This document shows, in pieces, positions 52,901-64,000 of a stretch of DNA of 64,000 nucleotides. Location: assembly GCF_965363235.1 (NCBI RefSeq), contig NC_134846.1:59819121-59883120 (forward strand), written 5' to 3'. The notes under the pieces were generated by a model. The model worked only from the letters and a program-made list of their open reading frames with translations, was not told the DNA's origin and ran no database searches. The stretch's first letter is position 1. Each line of letters starts with the position of its first letter. The translations under genes and the position numbers were made by a program. The DNA is from Mytilus galloprovincialis. Lineage: Eukaryota > Mollusca > Bivalvia > Mytilida > Mytilidae.

Positions 52901-55900
52901 GTTCTTTTGGGTTATATCAAATATAATATGTTTAATAGGATTGCAACCTCACATGTTGTGCATAGCAACTAATATACTGTTAGGATATAATACCTAATAA
53001 ATAATTTTATCTTATAGTAAAACGAAGGTGTAATTTTTATTTTTAGATTTCGTTACTACAGAAATTCAGATTATGCGGCCGTTTGGCTATTATCTGCTAC
53101 AGACTGTGCAAGTTCAGTTACAACAGGTAACATATATCACTTAGGCTATTTAATCATTTACTCATGGCTACTTTCACAACACGGTGGTTGAAAATATAGT
53201 AATATAACATCAATAAGCAAATGAAAATAGAAGATTTTTTTCGATCTTCGATGACCATATCATGTGTCGTTTAAAACATTTCAAATGAATGAGTAACATA
53301 CTTTTTTTTATTGGATTTAATGAATAGTTTGGAACAGAGATGATGTGTATTTAATTCAAAGTCCATGCCAATGATAATATAATTTTTGTATTGAAACAAA
53401 TAATAAGAAGTAAATTTATATGTAAAGAAGGAAATCATTTGAAAAAATATACAATCTTGGAAAATGATCTGTTTGCTATTCAGGGTAGATTCCAACAAGG
53501 CAGAATTTTTATCCATTCTACAAGAATCAGATCAGATGTCTGACAATAAAAATATCGACGGCTTGTTGTTTGATCCCAATCAGTACAAGGCCAACAAACA
53601 GGTAATTTGTTTTTAGTTATTTAATTTCTTGAATTGTAAATAAATTAATTGGACCATACGCGTATCGTATGGTCATGACCATATGGGTATATACTCTAAA
53701 CTCTTCATATGGTATGACCGTTCATCAAAAAGACGCTATCATATAGGTAATTTTATTATTATATTATAATAAAAAGATAAGCTAAATAAAATTAGAAGTT
53801 TCACCTAATCAATTTTACTTACTTGTCAAACTATAATAAACACATTTTATACTTATGGTCATTACCGATGGTCATTACCAATGGTCAATATCGATTTGTT
53901 ATTACGAGTGAATGGCAATATTTCGACTTAACAAAATAACTTTAAAAATTTCTTAATGAACTGAACAACATTACACAATTAAGAAGTAACTGGAAAGTAA
54001 CATAGTTTATTTAAGTGGTTTGTGAATATGATATTGCAGTCATGTAACGATATTTGAGATCTACAGCTTCTTTTAAAAAAACACCGTAGACATATCGGAA
54101 TGGCCCAAGACCTCGGTGTCACTGTACGCAGAGCTACAAAAAGGCTAGCTTTTCACTCGCAAACAAAAGGTGTAATGAAAAGGATCGTGCACAACCAAGA
54201 CTTGCAAATGCAAAAAAAACTATCATCGGATACCGTATGGAAGTAAATTTCACCCAAGCCTACATGTAAGAATGTAATTAACGATGAAAACTAACTATGA
54301 CATCAGTATTTAATTTTTACGTAGTATTTGTATTATAAAAATAATACATTGTCATGTTACCATCATTTTTTTAGATAAAGTTTTTGTATTATTGAAACTT
54401 TTATAATGTAATTTAAAAAGAAAATATATCTATATGGTCCAAATACTCATATGGTCCGGCTCGTTAATAACCAAACGAGTATTATACTCATATGGTCCGA
54501 CCATACGCGTATGGTCGGACCATATAAGTATACGCATTTGGTCATGACCATACGCGTATGGTCCAAATACTCATATGGTCCGGAACATATATATAAAAAC
54601 AAAGCACATTTTTGTTTAAAGTTTTCTTCTTCTTCCAAGAATTTGCATTCCACCTCTGTTGTATCATCGCGAATGACTATTTACACATAGATAACTTTTT
54701 AGAAGATCTTAAATAATTAATATGTCTAGAAATATATTAGTAGGGTGTAAAGGCGTAATTTTCAATAACACTGTCATCATGGTCATTGTATTTAAAATCT
54801 CAAACTATTTTTTTTTCTCACTTTCTCGATTGTTTAACTTGATCAGTTGTTAAATGTAGTTGTCAGATGAATAGTATTTATTAGATACATCATAATCTTA
54901 TTAAAAATCAGAGCAACATCTTGATGTTTTCATTACCAAATATAATTCCCATGGTTGTAGATTTGTATCAGTTTCTAGTATTTAAGCAATATTCAATTTT
55001 AACACGCAATTCAGATTGAATAACACAATAATAGACCAAAGAGATTGTATAAAGAAAAATCCCTTAGTTATTAATGTTGGAGTGAAACATAACATTTTCA
55101 AAATTATGGTTCATTTATGTGGCTGCTTCTGATATGTATATTCTATTGTTTTAATTTAGGATCGTGTCCCAATAGAAGGCAAAAGAATATTACGAGTTTC
55201 ACCACAAAAAAGAACCGAAAGAGACCTCCGTTATGTAAGTCTGATTAAGAATGACAGTTTAGAGTTATCTTTCCTGCACTGGTGACATGAATTGAATTCG
55301 CAATTATTTGTAGTGCATTTTACAAAGGTACCAGTGATGTTCACTTTTATTTCTCTAAGAATTAACTTTACTTAGAAAAATGGGTAACAGTTCCAGAATT
55401 AGGACACAGTCGGTTCATTTGAAAATCAGAAGACTCTTTTTATAATTCGATAAGGAAATGGGGAATGTGTCAAAGCGACAACAACCCGTTCATAAAGCAG
55501 ACAACAGCCGAAGGCCATCAATGGGTCTCAAATGTAGCAATGCATGATCTCCACAAATGGGCATCGACCCTCTATCTCTTGCAAATTTGATTGCACAAAA
55601 GATACAACACTTGTACAGCTGATTTCATCATCTAATTCTAAACTACTTTTTATAAATAAATGTAAGGTCTCGGTGGTTTAAAAGTACAATGAAATTTATA
55701 AAAGGAAACCGTTTTTATAGTTGCAGGTTTGTTTGCGTAATATAAAGGCATTTGCAGAATATCCAAAAACCATGCAAGAACGACTCTGTAGAGTTGGATG
55801 GTATGAAACGTGAGTATATTTTCTCTAGGATCTTTGCTGTATGTGCATAGCTCAATTAAGGCAACAGTAGTATACTGCTGTCCAATAGTCATGAATCAAT

Positions 55901-58900
55901 TTAACGAAAACAAATCCGGGGTTCAAACAAAAATTGAGGGAAGTACATCAATTATAAGAGGAAAACAGCGAAACAACAGAAAGACTGAACTTGATCAAAA
56001 ACAAACGTAAACATACATACTTTTGTATAACAACTGCTATATTGCTGATTTGATACAGGACATTAAAAAATATATATAAAAATGATATGATATTCTTTCA
56101 ATTGATAAATATGTAAACTTTTCCGTCCGCTATCAAATTTTTGTTTACTCTTAATCTTTAAATCCGGTTAATATATTGCTTAATTCGGAGAAGATCCTTT
56201 AAACCTGTGATAAATCAAATTGACTTATTGGAATCAAATAAACCAGTTTAAATAAACCAATCAGCGCTAACTAATATAAAACATGATAACACTGGAATTT
56301 TTAAGAGGAGGTTGTCTTGTATAGACAGCTTCAAAACCAAAAGACACCATGCTTTTTTGTCAATTGAAAAGATACTGCATTATTTACATAATGGCGTTGT
56401 CAGTTTATTTTTGATTTATGAGTTTGACTGTCCCTCTGGGATCTTTCGTCCCTCTTTTACATAACATGTAAGAAGAAAGCAAGGAAAATAAACTAACAAG
56501 GCGACGAAGAGTAAGCAACAGCATGATCAAAATTAAAAATCAAGAAAACAATCCATAAAAAACAGAATACAATCCATATAAAAACAGAATACAATCCATA
56601 TAAAAACAGAATACGATCTTTTAAGAAAGAGAATGCAATCCAAAAAGAAAGCAGATATAGTCTACAAAGAAACAGTATGCATAAAGAAACAAAGTGCAGT
56701 CCATAAAAAGCACTAATAAAGATACATCAATAAAGAAACATTCATATAAGAATATTCATAAAGAAACATCATAAAAAAACTATTCATAAAGGATTAGAAA
56801 AACAATCCACTATGAAACAGAAAACAATCCATTACACACTTAACAGAAAAGTAAAGATAGCATTTCAAATGAAGCAAAGTATCCGCAATTCGACAATATT
56901 TAGGATTTTATGAAATTTTCTATCCATTTAGAAATTGTTTAACTGCATCCGAATATAAGTTAACAATAAAATAAATCTCTGCACCAGGATTCCCAATGTC
57001 AATAATATGTAAAATTAAAATTACCGAATTATTAGATAGATGAACCGTAACACGACACTTTCAAACTCCAAAATCTAAAATCTCAATATTGTACAAATAG
57101 TTAAGTATTTTAGGGACCATAGGAACAACAGTGACCTAACATGAATGTTGAATACTCATACAGTGAATATTATCCGCTCGAGTTTCTTTATTATTTCTAA
57201 TGGATCAACGTAAAAAAGAAATATAGGGTATGGGATTTTCTCATTATTGATGACCGTACGGTTGCCTTTAATTGCTTACATCCACAAAATTGAAAACAAT
57301 TGTGGATAGTTGTCTCATAAGCAATCATACCAAATCTCTGTATCTTTATGTCTGCTACAAATCATTATATGTCAGTCCATTAGCATTGTCTACTGAGTTG
57401 ATGATAACATCGGAGGTTAACAGCCCACCGGATCAGTGTCAACCAAGTATTAGGAAATGAAAATGATACTTTACAAATTTTGGTCGCTTTTCTCGATTAA
57501 CCAATATCCGGAACGGGAACGCCAAAACCGATGAATTTGATAGACAAGGAAGTTAAAAATAATTGAGGATATAACCAAAGGGACCGTAACCGAATATCAT
57601 TATCCAACTTTGCCATAAATAGTTAAAACGTAACTTTCTTTATTATTACTTAATAGAATTGAAAAAGAGGCATGATAAATAGCATAACGTACTTTGCCTT
57701 TAAAATCATATTAATTATATAATATGTTTTCCTAATCGCTTATTCCTGTAAGCATCCATTTTAATGGTACTCTATTAGGAGAGCTGATCATATCACGATG
57801 CTTATTACATAATTGGGTAAGAAAAAGAGCAATTGATTGGAAAATCCATATCAACGCTATCTATTTGGAATGTTGACATCTGGTATGTCTAAATGAATCT
57901 ATGAAATTGTATGCCAGATCGGAAGTTGACATCTGATCTCTTAAGATGTAAGGCAGATTTTTAACCTTTCCGTATCAAGTTCTAATGTAAAAAAACAACT
58001 AGTAATATCATTTGTCATTCTTGTTTAAGTGAATGCCATGGTTACAAAAGAGGTTCTCAAACACCATTAACAGAATGTTTAACATACAAGAAATAACAAT
58101 ATCCTGTCATTCCTTTGATATATACATATTTTAATGTTTTGTTCTTAACTTTAAATCCACAAGTTTTCCTTTTTTTCCCAAAAGTATAATACGCAGTTGA
58201 CAAAATTTCACTTAACCTTAATTTTTCTACATTTGCAAATTTGAAAAAAATCTGTTGTTCTCTTGTGAGTAATGTACTTAATGTACTTGTATTTTTCTTA
58301 GACATTTCTCATTCTTTTTTACTTGCAAACGTGATGATTTAAACTTTCCAATTGTGAACTTCTCATTTCTCACCAGAAACATACTCATAACTTAGACGTA
58401 GGGTATTCCGTTTGGGAAATGCCTGTAAAAAGTCGGGAATATGACAGTTTTTTTTCCAGTCGTAATATGTATTGGCGCTTTAGATTTTGCCATTTCGTAA
58501 GGGATTTTTCGATTTGAATTTCCCTTGGAGTTCATTATTTTTGTTATTTTACTTTTTACATACGCATGTTTGCAATACATGAGTTTGTGGACAGTGGTGT
58601 GGTCATAACACATAAATCGCCCGAACACATTCATGAGAAAAAGCGACTGAAATCTAAACTGCGTAATTTTGACTCTTATATCATTATGTGTTTGACCTGA
58701 ATAAATGTGTCGGTATCTCGAATTACTAGCGATTTGTCTTAGATGTTATGATACCAGGAGCCAATTTCATAAAAATACCTAAGACTAAGATTGATCGTAA
58801 GTATACTGAATTATTCATGACTTACGACCAATCTTAATCGAAAGTTTGTTTTGTGAAACCGACTCCAGTTTACACTGATTGTGTCATTTCCCCGATTGTG

Positions 58901-61900
58901 GCATTTTGACTGAGTGTGTATCCGCATGGCGGTTACTGCATGCTTAGCAGGAGACGTTTACCCTATCAACGAACCTATTCAAGATACTCTGAGGTGTATG
59001 CAATTCCACAAGTATTTTGATTGTTATTTCGATTTATTCATTCCTATTTCATTTCGGGATTTAGAAATCGATAGTCAACTGTCGCCTTAATTATGAGGGT
59101 TATAGCTGCAAAATAGAAAAATCTAACCAAAAGAAATTTTGTCTAATTGATGCTTAATTGTATTTCTTTTTGAAATGAATTACATTATTTACAATGTACT
59201 CACATTTTTATTGCAGATACGAGCCAAGACGCGCAATAGTAAGACAGGGCCATCTTCCACATTCATTTTACTTTATACTTAGTGGAGTTAGTGAGTATAC
59301 TTTTTAGTTTTCATTGTCCAATTGTTGAGTTACAATATTTTATTCAATGTATTCATGAATTAAAAATGATATAAACATTACCGCTAAATTTAGTTTGCAT
59401 GAAATGAGCGCCATATGTCGAACAGGATCTGCTTCCCGTTCCGGTGCAACTGAGATCGCCCTGACTGAAGATAACTATCTGGACAAGTACATAGTAGCTT
59501 AACTTTTACTCGATCATACTCATGACAAGGACAATAGTTTAGTAACCATGCATTAGCCTTTCCTGAAAGACGATTCTATAATGTTGCATTAATTGAACCT
59601 ACATTATGGTTTCTACCCTTATACAGTTGCACAATCGATTGACAACTCATTTATTTATAAGCTTGATGTGGTCTACAAAAATGTCTTAGATTTTTCATTA
59701 ATACAAATATTTTATTATCTGTACTTTAATCAAGTTTGAGGTTATGATCCACACTATTGTCATTGTTTTAGTTTTGTATTTAAACGAATTTTTCAAATAA
59801 ATAATAAATTCATTCTTTCTTTACTACCTATCCACTTTAGAACAAAAGCCCTTAAACATGTAAAAGTTTACATTTTAATTAATCGTGTTTCGTTCCCAGA
59901 GCCCGTGATGCATGCATAACAAGAGACAGTTTGGTTTGTTGTTCCCAATTTTTTACATTTTTACTAATTATGTCTGTTTGTTTTACTCTAACAATTTTGC
60001 CATAGAATATAATTTTATGGGAGGCATTATGCGACTGTCATACACGTTTGAGGTTAAGCTAGCGACAAATTGAACCAGGTGTAATCCACTATTTTCTATA
60101 TAAAGAAATGCCTGTACCAAGTCAGGAATATACCAGTTATTTTCCATTCGTTTGATGTGTATGAACTTTTGATTTTGTCATTTGTAAATTTTTTGAATTG
60201 GCATTGGAGTCCGGTATTTTTGTTATTTTACTTTTACCAGGAATACACACCTGATCTCGCTTCTCTTTGAGTTAATGACATTCCTTCAGTTCTTATTTCA
60301 CACCTTGAGATGTCTCTTCTCAATCGATTTATGAGCTTTGGCTTTCTGAACTACTGTCGGCTTGATTAATAGCATGTACTACAGAATTTAGTTAGAGTTT
60401 GATGTATTGTCGGATTTTTGTATGCTGATTTTTAAATTCATCCTATTGGTTTATTGGAACCGTTCAGCTGTGGTTCTTTTACCTTTGGCCATCATTTTTA
60501 TTTTATTTTGAATTAAAGTACAATTCAATGTTTATCGAATCACAGTTTTGCCTTAGGAAAAATGACAATTATTCTAGCTGGTTGTTTCTTGCGTTGTTAA
60601 TCTAATAGTATGTCAAATTCCCTATGGTCTTAAAATGAACTACAATTGTAACATAAAATTGTTTGATGCATATTTTCTCTCTTTGTTAACCATTTTTGTG
60701 TCTACTTCATTTCCTCATGAGAGGAAATCGGATTTGAAATAGATATATGGTTAAGAAAACAAATTTGTAACGGAATAAATTAGGCTTAAGAAGCTACCAT
60801 CAAGTGTTTAAAGAAAATAAATAAAGTCGAAACGGAACTTAAGCAGCAAATTAAAGAAGGTCATAACAGATAATTAAATTGTGGCACTACTGAATACATC
60901 TCTTTTCTTTTTTAATAATGTGTTCTATCAAAACAGAATGTCATAAAGCCGGCACTCTTAAAATGAAACAGTTACAATTGATATGTTAATACAATAATCG
61001 GTTTTGTCTATTGTCTCAGGCCCAAGTTTAACATAATTATATTTCAAAATATTGAAAAACTGATTAAATTGCATGCAATATTCATATTCGAAGTCTCAAG
61101 AAGTGCCTACAATTTTCTTTTTTCTGTATTTGTTGGTTTACTGTATAGGTATAGTTAAATAACAATTTTCAATAATCAAAACCCAACTTTAACATATAAT
61201 GAAGTTGTTAATTTCTGGGTCATCTGGTTTATTGTGGAGAGTTGTCTTATTGGCAATCATATCACTTCTTCTGTTTTATATTTAATAATGAGTTTTGGAT
61301 TAGTTACAGAAGAAATGCAATTTTCGTAATATCTGTTTGTATCCAAAAAGGTTACACAGTAACCTCCACTCCCTTGAAAAACAATAAGCTATAAGGTTAT
61401 CAGTTGCCTAAACAAAATACTGTTGCTTATATTAACGTCTACGAACTAACGCAATGAAAGTCACCTGGATTTGCACCCGATGTTATATTTCAAAAAACTG
61501 TTTGAAAAAAAATTGAAACGGAATAATCAATGTCATAATGATAATCATCGAGTGACTAAGAAAAATTGAAATTCAGTCATTTGAAAGCAATGTATTGAAG
61601 AAAGAAAACTAACAATCAAATTGTGACACTACAATCTTCATTTTATAGATTACGCAAATTAATTTTTCAGAAAAGACTTTTTTCCTCGAGCATAATGGTG
61701 TTATTTCCGGATCTTTGATGTAGTACATCGTCGTGTTCTGTAATCATTAAAATTGATATGCTAATTCAATACAATACTAAGCTTGCGGAGTGTCTTAAGT
61801 TCCAGTATTAGCATAATCATATTTCAATACATGTCCATAAAATCCTCAACGAAACTGATTAAACAAGATTGCTTGTGAATGCTAACAAAGATGTTACATA

Positions 61901-64000
61901 TTAAAGATTTTATGTACGTTAGATCTGCAAAATAGACGATCCTTTTGTCTCCTCAAATTTTAAAGTTTTTAGTATTTTTTTTTTTATTATCTGTAATTAG
62001 ATAAACATTAAGTAATCGAGCTATTCGCTTTGTCAACGTAGAAATATACCAAACAGGAACTTCTGAAGTGAATTGATTTATCAATTTAAAAAATACCATG
62101 TTTTGTGCAGTAAAAGAAATATGAATTAATCACATGGTTTTAGTTTCCTATACCCTTTTATATGAATATGTGTTAGTTAACAAAACAAATCGTACAGTGC
62201 ATATGAGGCTTGTTTTGACACCCATTTAGTTTTTAGTTTTACTAATTCTATCGATACTAACAAATATTATGGTTTGAAAGCCATTGCCGACAAAGGAATA
62301 TTGTAATACCTTATTATATAAGAAATGAAAATCAGTTTCTTTCCTTTGTATTATACGCGAATTTTGACAATAAATGTATCTTTTATGATGTTCGAGGGCA
62401 TATATTTCGCAATTTCGTAAGTTATTAAAATTGAAATGCTTATTAAACTAAAAATTAAAAGAAAGTATATTCAAGACACGCCAAGGAATCAAAACTTTGT
62501 ATTTGAAAGATTATACTTCTTATTTTTCAAATAATTTCAAAAGTTTGTAGCACCAAATATAAAGAGACAACAACCAAAATATAAAAACATATCGTGGGTC
62601 AAATTGTTTAAAACTGTTTAACTTATACTGTTACGGTTTGTTATGAAAGCCTTAGAAAATGTTGCTATTATCAATTATAGTTTTTTCTGCCTCTGGCTTA
62701 AGTCGTCTGTGACCGTCGGCCATTTTGTTTAATACAAAATCAGCCATCATTGTTTTTTCTTGCTAAAATTGTGATTTTCAATGTAGATATCATCTTTGTG
62801 AAACGGTTTGTGCTTCCTACAGATTCCGTCTGAGAGGAAATCAGATAAAAGATGTCATGTATTGTATTAGACAACAAATCTTGTATAAACATGGTCTGCA
62901 AAAAGTTAAAAGTTTTTGAAGTGGATTGAACAACCATGTAAAAAGAAGAAAACAGACAATCGCGTTGTGAAGTACAGATTAGATTTCCTTTTTCAACTGA
63001 AAGACAATTAGTTTCAGCATAGTCATCTTTTCAAGGACATCATTTAATCATAAAATTACAGAATAGAGTACATAGAAACACTATTGAATTAGTACATCAA
63101 TATACTCAAAACTACTGTTATGGTAATTTAATAAAATATCAATCTTACTGCGAGTATGATAGTTTCAATACCTTTATAATTATAGTTCAGTTGTTGTAAT
63201 TCTGTTATTCTCAATTATCGTCTAAAATGGACCATTAGTTGTATGTTTAGAATGTTAACGATTTCAGTTTACCGGAGGCTTCTTACCTAACGATGGAATA
63301 GTTGCCATTGTTAAGACTATTTCGTTCCTAACGTTAACAGTATAAGTCACCGCTAGTTTGGTGATATGTAGAAATCATAACAATAATACCGAACTCCAAG
63401 TAAAATTCTAAACGGAAAGTCCCTAAGCAAATCGCAACATCAAAAGGTCAAATGGATAACAACTGTCATATTCTTTTTCTTTTTAAATTTCTTTATTTCC
63501 ATCAGTTGCTTGTTACATTGTCTTCAACAAGTCCAAGCTCGAGCTCTTTGTGAAGACAACTATCGAATTCTTGACTGGGTTCCGGAATTTTTAATGTAGA
63601 AAATGGTGAATTGAACCTGATTTTAAAGCTGGCTAAACCTCCCACTTGTATGATAGTCGCACAAAATTTGGGCATCCGTGTTCTATGGCCACATCCTTGT
63701 TCATATTTGAAATATGTATCTTCAGGACAGTTTAATCCCTTTCGTTTATTAATTAATGATACTTTGCATGCTTAAATCTCTGTCATATTGTGTTTCCCTT
63801 ACAATTTGTATATGGGACTCATGAATACCCATTACTTTGTCAATTTAATTCAAAGTCCAATACCTGTAAAGTAAGCTTACATGTTCTTAGTATTGGATTA
63901 ACAGAGTTATAGTCTTTTTTTTTTTGGTTTCCCTCATATAATTACATAACATCACAGGTGTCAACGTGATGATCGTAACTGCAATTACGATCATCCCAAT
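49910..64000 (+). CDS. CNBD2: Cyclic nucleotide-binding domain-containing protein 2-like, 5' part, at least 7 exons
   Basis: Seven exons with GT-AG borders and fully consistent phases: 49910-49990, 53047-53126, 53484-53601, 55160-55234, 55727-55809, 59217-59290 and 63958 to past the window end, together about 184 codons. In order, the frame gives a basic start (PLVKWRLKPRQK), a Cys-rich hydrophobic helix (LLQKFRLCGRLAIICYRLCK), a linker, a helical block (VCLRNIKAFAEYPKTMQERLCRVGWYE) and the first strands of a cyclic-nucleotide-binding fold (RRAIVRQGHLPHSFYFILSG), where RQG and FYFILSG match the conserved strand 2-3 region. The layout fits CNBD2 (C20orf152), a protein linked to sperm function in mammals; this is recognition of the family, not a computed match. 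The phosphate-binding cassette would lie beyond the window, so ligand binding cannot be judged. The true start exon was not found. The introns are 0.4-4.7 kb and full of repeats. Confidence 0.7.
50065..50270 (+). repeat. Dispersed CAAATCCGGGT-family repeat, long copy
   Basis: 'Ggcaacagtagatacc...aatccgggttacaaactaaacccgagg...aagaggaaaacaacgaaacaacag...caatgcaacacacac'. It follows the first CNBD exon by about 75 bases. Other members: 3268-3345, 52200-52390 (inverted), 55855-56010. Confidence 0.75.
50510..50935 (-). repeat. Dispersed 'tatgattgccaatgagacaac' repeat, inverted long copy
   Basis: Near full-length inverted copy of 51035-51445, with matching blocks 'ggcctctaataaccgactataa', 'attgttgaaggccgtatggttgcc' and 'atagttgtttcatggcaatcat'. 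The two face each other about 100 bases apart, so the intron transcript can fold into a long imperfect hairpin. Confidence 0.75.
51035..51445 (+). repeat. Dispersed 'tatgattgccaatgagacaac' repeat, best-preserved copy
   Basis: About 410 bases with landmarks 'gatgtggtatgattgccaatg', 'caccgtacggccttcaacaatg', 'agtcagctataaaaggccccg', 'caaccactgaattacagg' and 'taacctgggacagtgatata'. The family has at least seven members in this window. It is non-coding; a SINE or MITE origin is possible but neither an A/B box nor clear inverted ends could be fixed. Confidence 0.8.
51918..52190 (+). repeat. Dispersed 'tatgattgccaatgagacaac' repeat, second plus-strand copy
   Basis: Shorter copy of 51035-51445 with a local duplication ('gagcaaatgagcaaagcc', near 52011-52027). 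It stops at 'aattacaggct', where homology to the family is cut. Confidence 0.75.
52200..52390 (-). repeat. Dispersed CAAATCCGGGT-family repeat, inverted copy
   Basis: Inverted relative of 50065-50270, with 'gttgttttcctcttatag' partly duplicated and 'acccggatttgtt' followed by 'gaacagcggtttatactgttgtc'. Confidence 0.7.
53651..54581. mobile_element. Palindrome-rich inverted-end element in a CNBD intron
   Basis: The left end (GGACCATACGCGTAT..GGTCATGACCATATGGGTATA, 53651-53692) is inverted at the right (about 54530-54564). The ends contain the self-complementary words ACGCGT, CATATG and GGTCATGACC. A 24-base stretch ('ggtccaaatactcatatggtccgg') is directly repeated at about 54436 and 54559. The middle has no long frame. 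Likely a non-autonomous DNA element of unknown superfamily. Confidence 0.6.
54485..54530. repeat. 46-bp palindrome centred on ACGCGT
   Basis: The two 23-base halves are inverted copies with a single mismatched pair. There is no spacer, so it can extrude as a cruciform or act as an intact two-fold binding site. It lies near the right end of the inverted-end element. Confidence 0.85.
55445..55620 (-). repeat. Dispersed 'ggggccagctgaag' family, inverted member
   Basis: Its reverse complement gives 'gacccattgatggccttcggctgttgtctgct' and 'gacacattccccatttcc', overlapping the family at 44368-44490 and extending it. Sits in the CNBD intron between the fourth and fifth coding exons. Confidence 0.6.
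55855..56010 (+). repeat. Dispersed CAAATCCGGGT-family repeat
   Basis: 'Aaggcaacagtagtatactgctgtcc...aacaaatccggggttcaaac...ataagaggaaaacagcgaaacaacag'. It begins about 45 bases after the fifth CNBD exon. Confidence 0.75.
56385..56462 (+). repeat. Penelope-family 3' tail fragment
   Basis: 'Atggcgttgtcagtttatttttg...gagtttgactgtccctctgggatctttcgtccctctttt' matches the last third of the tails at 3420-3660 and 6780-7018. Confidence 0.65.
56540..56840. repeat. Degenerate 22-bp tandem repeat
   Basis: 'Caatccatataaaaacagaata' occurs three times in a row from about 56550 and then decays into 'cataaagaaaca'-type variants up to about 56840. Non-coding, intronic. Confidence 0.65.
57235..57350 (-). 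repeat. Dispersed 'tatgattgccaatgagacaac' repeat, inverted 5' fragment
   Basis: Inverted first ~115 bases of the family ('ctcattattgatgaccgtacggttgcc...gatagttgtctcataagcaatcatacc'). Confidence 0.7.
58425..58570 (+). repeat. Dispersed 'aaatgcctgtaccaagtcaggaatat' repeat, copy 1
   Basis: Shares 'gcctgtaaaaagtcgggaatatgacagtt', 'attttgccatttcg' and 'ttggagttcattatttttgttattttac' with the copy at 60105-60240. A short piece also lies at 51875-51917. Confidence 0.65.
58757..58866. mobile_element. Small foldback MITE
   Basis: Outer ends GGAGCCAATTTCATAAAA and TTTTGTGAAACCGACTCC are inverted copies with few mismatches. An inner stem pairs 58786-58802 with 58820-58836 (17 bp, one mismatch). The whole 110 bases fold into one hairpin. 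Confidence 0.65.
59395..59465 (+). repeat. Penelope-family 3' tail fragment (diverged)
   Basis: 'Gagcgccatatgtcgaacaggatctgcttcccgttccggtgcaactgagatcgccc' is a diverged piece of the tails at 3420-3660 and 6780-7018. Confidence 0.55.
60105..60240 (+). repeat. Dispersed 'aaatgcctgtaccaagtcaggaatat' repeat, copy 2
   Basis: Better preserved than copy 1: 'aaatgcctgtaccaagtcaggaatataccag...tccattcgtttgatgtg...cattggagtccggtatttttgttattttac'. It is followed at 60310-60365 by a diverged inverted piece of the CAAATCCGGGT family. Confidence 0.65.
61225..61285 (-). repeat. Dispersed 'tatgattgccaatgagacaac' repeat, inverted short fragment
   Basis: 'Ttattgtggagagttgtcttattggcaatcatatcacttcttctg' is the inverted start of the family. 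Intronic. Confidence 0.65.
61290..63957. other. Remainder of the last CNBD intron in the window
   Basis: AT-rich intronic DNA up to the acceptor (ATAACATCACAG) at 63957. No exon, RNA gene or bounded repeat was recognised. Confidence 0.4.

Noticed and set aside
54447..54690. Overlapping open frames on both strands
   Set aside because: A by-product of the palindromic CATATGGTCC sequence, which reads alike on both strands.

Overview
The window is eukaryotic and most likely from a bivalve mollusc, probably a mussel (Mytilus-type). This rests on AT-rich sequence, spliced genes with GT-AG introns and long introns, a very high load of interspersed repeats that I recognise from mussel sequence, and an intronless TRIM gene of the kind that is expanded in bivalves. 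The genus is recognition from memory, not a computed match. There is no sign of bacterial operons, CRISPR or phage.

Host genes. Three host genes can be supported. (1) An intronless TRIM-type E3 ligase on the minus strand at 10409-12409 (RING, two B-boxes, coiled coil, beta-propeller-like C-terminus). (2) A four-exon RNF2/RING1 orthologue, the catalytic RING subunit of Polycomb repressive complex 1, on the plus strand at 37399-42537, complete at 319 aa, with a TATA-less promoter. (3) The 5' part of a cyclic-nucleotide-binding-domain gene (CNBD2-like) on the plus strand, with seven coding exons in consistent phase from 49910 to beyond the window end, separated by repeat-filled introns.

Mobile DNA. 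1-10.2 kb holds foldback and TTAA-type elements, the 3' end of a LINE on the minus strand, and two decayed copies of a Penelope-like reverse transcriptase element. 12.7-16.3 kb holds a third fragment of that RT, split by a 3.2 kb element with 14-bp inverted ends that itself contains a LINE (12-bp target duplication) and a SINE-like insert (12-bp duplication). 16.3-22.9 kb is a Ty3/gypsy LTR retrotransposon with 157-bp LTRs, a 5-bp target duplication and a canonical -1 frameshift heptamer at the end of gag. It is broken by two nested non-autonomous DNA transposons, a nonsense codon near the gag start, a stop after RNase H and a frameshift before the integrase. 23.1-32.7 kb is an array of about seven 1.1-kb units, each carrying a conserved block of four nuclear-receptor half-sites and several ETS-type motifs, interrupted by a CAAC/CAAT minisatellite. 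32.8-37.2 kb holds a LINE 3' half and two non-autonomous DNA elements.

The most informative large-scale structure is that one ~1-kb segment, intact at about 7565-8620, exists as a second copy scattered in five ordered pieces from 16.27 to 37.23 kb. Each gap is a later insertion, so the intact copy serves as the empty-site reference. The last piece ends about 170 bp upstream of the RNF2 start codon. In the 3' third, introns and flanks hold many short dispersed repeats, among them one with a hammerhead ribozyme core and a palindrome-rich inverted-repeat element in a CNBD intron.
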